A stretch of 64,000 nt of DNA from an uncultured Rhodospirillaceae bacterium. GTDB taxonomy: Bacteria > Pseudomonadota > Alphaproteobacteria > Rhodospirillales > Casp-alpha2. Each line of letters begins with the position of its first letter. Positions within the stretch are counted from its first letter, which is position 1. Made by a program: the position numbers and the translations under genes. Below, in pieces: positions 61,404 to 64,000 of this stretch. Where the stretch lies: contig CAJWCU010000019.1 in NCBI GenBank assembly GCA_913030825.1, positions 1 to 64,000 on the forward strand. The letters run 5' to 3'. The notes below the pieces were generated by a model that made no database searches, had not been told where the DNA came from, and saw only the letters and a program-made list of their open reading frames with translations.

Positions 61404-62384
61404 TCAGCCGGCGGCAAGCAGATGGATGGAAAACAATCCCTGCGCATCGGTCCAATGGCGGGTCGCCCGCCACCCGGACGACGCGGCGACGCGGGCGAAA
61501 TCCTCAAGACCGTATTTGTAGGAATTTTCCGTATGGATGGTTTCGCCTTCCTTGAAATCGAAGGCGTGGCCATCGATGCGGACGGTCTGGTCGCGTCGGC
61601 TTTCCAGGTGCATTTCGATACGGCCTTCGTCTTCGTCGTAGCGGACAGTGTGGGCGAAGGCTGCCCGGTCGATGTCGCCGTCCAATTCGCGGTTGATGCG
61701 GTCCAGCAGGTTCAGGTTGAAATCCGCCGTCACGCCCTTCGCGTCATCATAGGCGGCGATCAGAATGTCCCGGTCTTTCTTCAAATCGACGCCGACGACC
61801 ATGAAGCTGCCGTCGCCCAGCAGGCGGCGCTTACGCTTCAGGAACTCGATGGCCTTCGCCGGCTCGAAATTGCCGATGGTCGATCCCGGGAAAAAGCCAA
61901 CCTTGGGTGCTCCCGTCATTTCGGCGACCAGGGCCGCCGGCAGATCGATATCGGCGGTGAAGTCGGCGGTAACGGGGCGGACCTTCAGGTCCGGCAGGCG
62001 CCGGGCGATCGCGGCGGCGGCGGCCTCCAGGAAATCGGCGGCGACGTCGATGGGCACATAGCCGCCCAGGTCGACCAGCGCGTCCAGAAACAAATCCGAT
62101 TTGCGAGACGAGCCCGACCCGAATTCGATGACCCAGGCGCCGGCCGGAAGGGCATCGCCCAGGTCCGGCGCGATCTCACCCAAAAGGGCGAGTTCCGTGC
62201 GTGTCGGATAGTACTCGTCGAGATGGGTGATCTCCTCGAACAGGGCCGATCCGCGTACGTCGTAAAGCCATTTACAGGGCAACGTCTTGGGTGTCGCGGA
62301 CAGGCCCGCGATCACGTCGCCGGCGAAGGCGGCGCGGCCGTCGTCGTCCAGGCCGCTGTCTTCCACATCGGCAAAGGCGTCCAT
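61404..62384 (-). CDS. egtD: L-histidine N(alpha)-methyltransferase
   Basis: GLSATPKTLPCKWLYDVRGSALFEEITHLDEYYPTRTELALL...WVIEFGSGSSRKSDLFLDAL...FFPGSTIGNFEP. Confidence 0.95.
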   Translation of the reverse strand: MDAFADVEDSGLDDDGRAAFAGDVIAGLSATPKTLPCKWLYDVRGSALFEEITHLDEYYPTRTELALLGEIAPDLGDALPAGAWVIEFGSGSSRKSDLFLDALVDLGGYVPIDVAADFLEAAAAAIARRLPDLKVRPVTADFTADIDLPAALVAEMTGAPKVGFFPGSTIGNFEPAKAIEFLKRKRRLLGDGSFMVVGVDLKKDRDILIAAYDDAKGVTADFNLNLLDRINRELDGDIDRAAFAHTVRYDEDEGRIEMHLESRRDQTVRIDGHAFDFKEGETIHTENSYKYGLEDFARVAASSGWRATRHWTDAQGLFSIHLLAAG

Positions 62385-62389
62385 GGTCG

Positions 62390-63739
62390 TTACCCTCCGT
62401 TGGGTTTCGCATCACCGTCGTCGGCCAGGCGCAAGCCCGTGAACTGCCAGCGTTGGTGGGGATAGAAGAAATTGCGGTAGGTCGCGCGCACATGTCCCGG
62501 CGGTGTCGCGCAGGACCCGCCGCGCAACACGTTCTGACCCGACATGAATTTGCCGTTGTATTCGCCGCCCGCGCCGTCCGTCGCGCGGAACCCCGGGTAG
62601 GGCTGATAGGCGCTGGCCGTCCATTCCCAGACATCGCCGAACATTTGGCGCAGGCCGGGCGCCGACGGATCCTCGGCCGGGGCGGGACGCAGGCGGCCGC
62701 TTGCGGCCATGTTGCCCGTGATCGCCAAATCCGCTGATGCGACTTCCCATTCCGCCTCGGTCGGGAGGCGCTTGCCGGCCCAACGGGCATAGGCGTCTGC
62801 CTCGTACAGGCTGACGTGACAGACCGGTGCGTCGCGGTCGACAGGTTGCGGTCCCTTGAGTGTCATCGTCCACCATTCGCCGTTGCGGTCTTCCCAATAC
62901 AGAGGGGCGTTCCAGCCTTCTTCCTGAACCGTGCCCCAGCCGTCGGACAGCCAGAGCAGCGGATCGCGATAGCCGCCGTCCTCGATGAAGGCGAACCAGT
63001 CGCCGTTGGTCACCGGACGGTCGGCCAGCCGGAAGGAATGGATCAAGGTTTCGTGGTTGGGCGTTTCGCAGTCGAAGGAGAAGGTCTCGCCGCTCCCGTC
63101 ATAAGGTGCCGCGTCAAATCGGTCGGCGCCGATGCGACGGATGCCGCCCGCGAAGTCGATCCAGCCGACGGACCCGACGGCGGCACCGGTGGCCAGTGGT
63201 TCAGGGGATCGGTACGCGGGCTTCAACGGGTTTTGCGCGAAGAGATGCAGGATATCGGTCAGCATCAATTCCTGATGCTGCTGTTCGTGGTGCAGGCCCA
63301 GTTCGATGGTCCGCAGAAGATCGTCATCGGCGCCGCCGCCGTTCAGAAGCCTGTCCAGCGCCGCATCCACATGGTGGCGATAGGAGACGACGTCGTCCAG
63401 CGGCGGGCGGGTCAGCAGGCCGCGCATGGGCCGCGGCTGACGCGGGCCGACGCTTTCGTAATAGGAATTGAACAGGAAGGCGTAGCGATCGTCGTAAACC
63501 CGGTATCCGGGCAGGCCGGGCTGCAGCACCAAAGCCTCGAAGAACCAGGTGGTATGGCCCAGATGCCATTTTGCCGGACTGGCGTCGGGCATGGATTGGG
63601 CGGTGGCGTCGGCGTCGGAGAGGCCCGATGCCAGGGATAGGGTCTGGGCGCGGACCGCCTGAAGGCGGGGCAGCAAGGTTTCCGATATCTCTGCCACCGG
63701 CGTTTCGGCCGGTCCGGCGCGTCGGTTCGCGGAAGTCAT
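62390..63739 (-). CDS. egtB: Ergothioneine biosynthesis sulfoxide synthase
   Basis: KWHLGHTTWFFEALVL...LGLHHEQQHQELMLTDILHLFAQNPLKPAY; FGE-sulfatase-like C-terminus RLPTEAEWEVAS...GNVWEWT-like DVWEWTASAYQPYPGF. Confidence 0.95.
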   Translation of the reverse strand: MTSANRRAGPAETPVAEISETLLPRLQAVRAQTLSLASGLSDADATAQSMPDASPAKWHLGHTTWFFEALVLQPGLPGYRVYDDRYAFLFNSYYESVGPRQPRPMRGLLTRPPLDDVVSYRHHVDAALDRLLNGGGADDDLLRTIELGLHHEQQHQELMLTDILHLFAQNPLKPAYRSPEPLATGAAVGSVGWIDFAGGIRRIGADRFDAAPYDGSGETFSFDCETPNHETLIHSFRLADRPVTNGDWFAFIEDGGYRDPLLWLSDGWGTVQEEGWNAPLYWEDRNGEWWTMTLKGPQPVDRDAPVCHVSLYEADAYARWAGKRLPTEAEWEVASADLAITGNMAASGRLRPAPAEDPSAPGLRQMFGDVWEWTASAYQPYPGFRATDGAGGEYNGKFMSGQNVLRGGSCATPPGHVRATYRNFFYPHQRWQFTGLRLADDGDAKPNGG

Positions 63740-63958
63740 GGGTTCGGGGGAGCGGCCTTTCCGTTGCACGGGCCGCCGGGGCGTGCCCGGGCGGCGGTTC
63801 CTGACCGGCACCTTATCGGTTCGGTCCCCGCCTGTGGAAATTATTTGTTCACAGTCTTGTGACGAATCAATGGCATCGGCGGCGGCGGGCCGCCGTCGTC
63901 ACGATATGGGTCAGGATATGGAAGGGGGGTGAAGACGGAAAATAGGACGGACTGGATA

Positions 63959-64000
63959 TCAGATCTGGTCGTCGCGGAAATATTCGTCGTCGCGGCCGCC
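63959..64000 (-). CDS. Possible C-terminal end of a minus-strand gene entering from the right
   Basis: Minus-strand frame ...GGRDDEYFRDDQI-stop; too short to identify. Confidence 0.3.
   Translation of the reverse strand, partial: GGRDDEYFRDDQI

Noticed and set aside
63836-63870. DnaA-box-like motifs (TGTGGAAAT, TTGTTCACA)
   Set aside because: Each has about two mismatches to TTATCCACA and there is no cluster; egtB upstream region is not a likely origin.

Overview
GC-rich chromosomal window that looks like an alphaproteobacterium (Rhodospirillales-like, inferred from gene content). No plasmid, phage or transposase genes were recognised. Main blocks: (1) an origin-type neighbourhood ubiB-ubiE / mutM / enoyl-CoA hydratase / rpsT / dnaA / dnaN / recF / gyrB, followed by a pentapeptide-repeat protein and PBP1A; (2) an LPS heptose block (hldE, gmhA, UXS-type epimerase); (3) two tandem paralogous proteins resembling degenerate GGDEF-EAL proteins; (4) a cobalamin block (cobT, cobS, cobC-like, cobU/P, cobW, cobN, cobO, SYLF lipoprotein, cobQ); (5) a four-gene signalling block with a hybrid histidine kinase, two CheY-like proteins and an H-box/REC/adenylate-cyclase/REC protein; (6) tRNA-Ala(CGC) followed downstream by three near-identical 83-bp tandem repeats, each carrying the last 25 nt of the tRNA; (7) folD, cspA, lepA and tRNA-Ser(GGA); (8) a TAXI-type TRAP transporter/nitrilase cassette with a divergent LysR gene, then a co-directional metabolic run (3-hydroxyisobutyrate dehydrogenase, peroxiredoxin, MBL protein, MetE-like, MDR); (9) egtB-egtD for ergothioneine. 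The strongest candidates for something undescribed are the tRNA-3'-end tandem repeats (42224-42531), the cyclase phosphorelay block (35665-41827), the tandem degenerate GGDEF/EAL pair (18831-21456), and a 15-bp tandem repeat that puts CTAG stop codons in frame for both convergent genes (32496-32561). All family calls come from reading motifs by eye; no database search was run.
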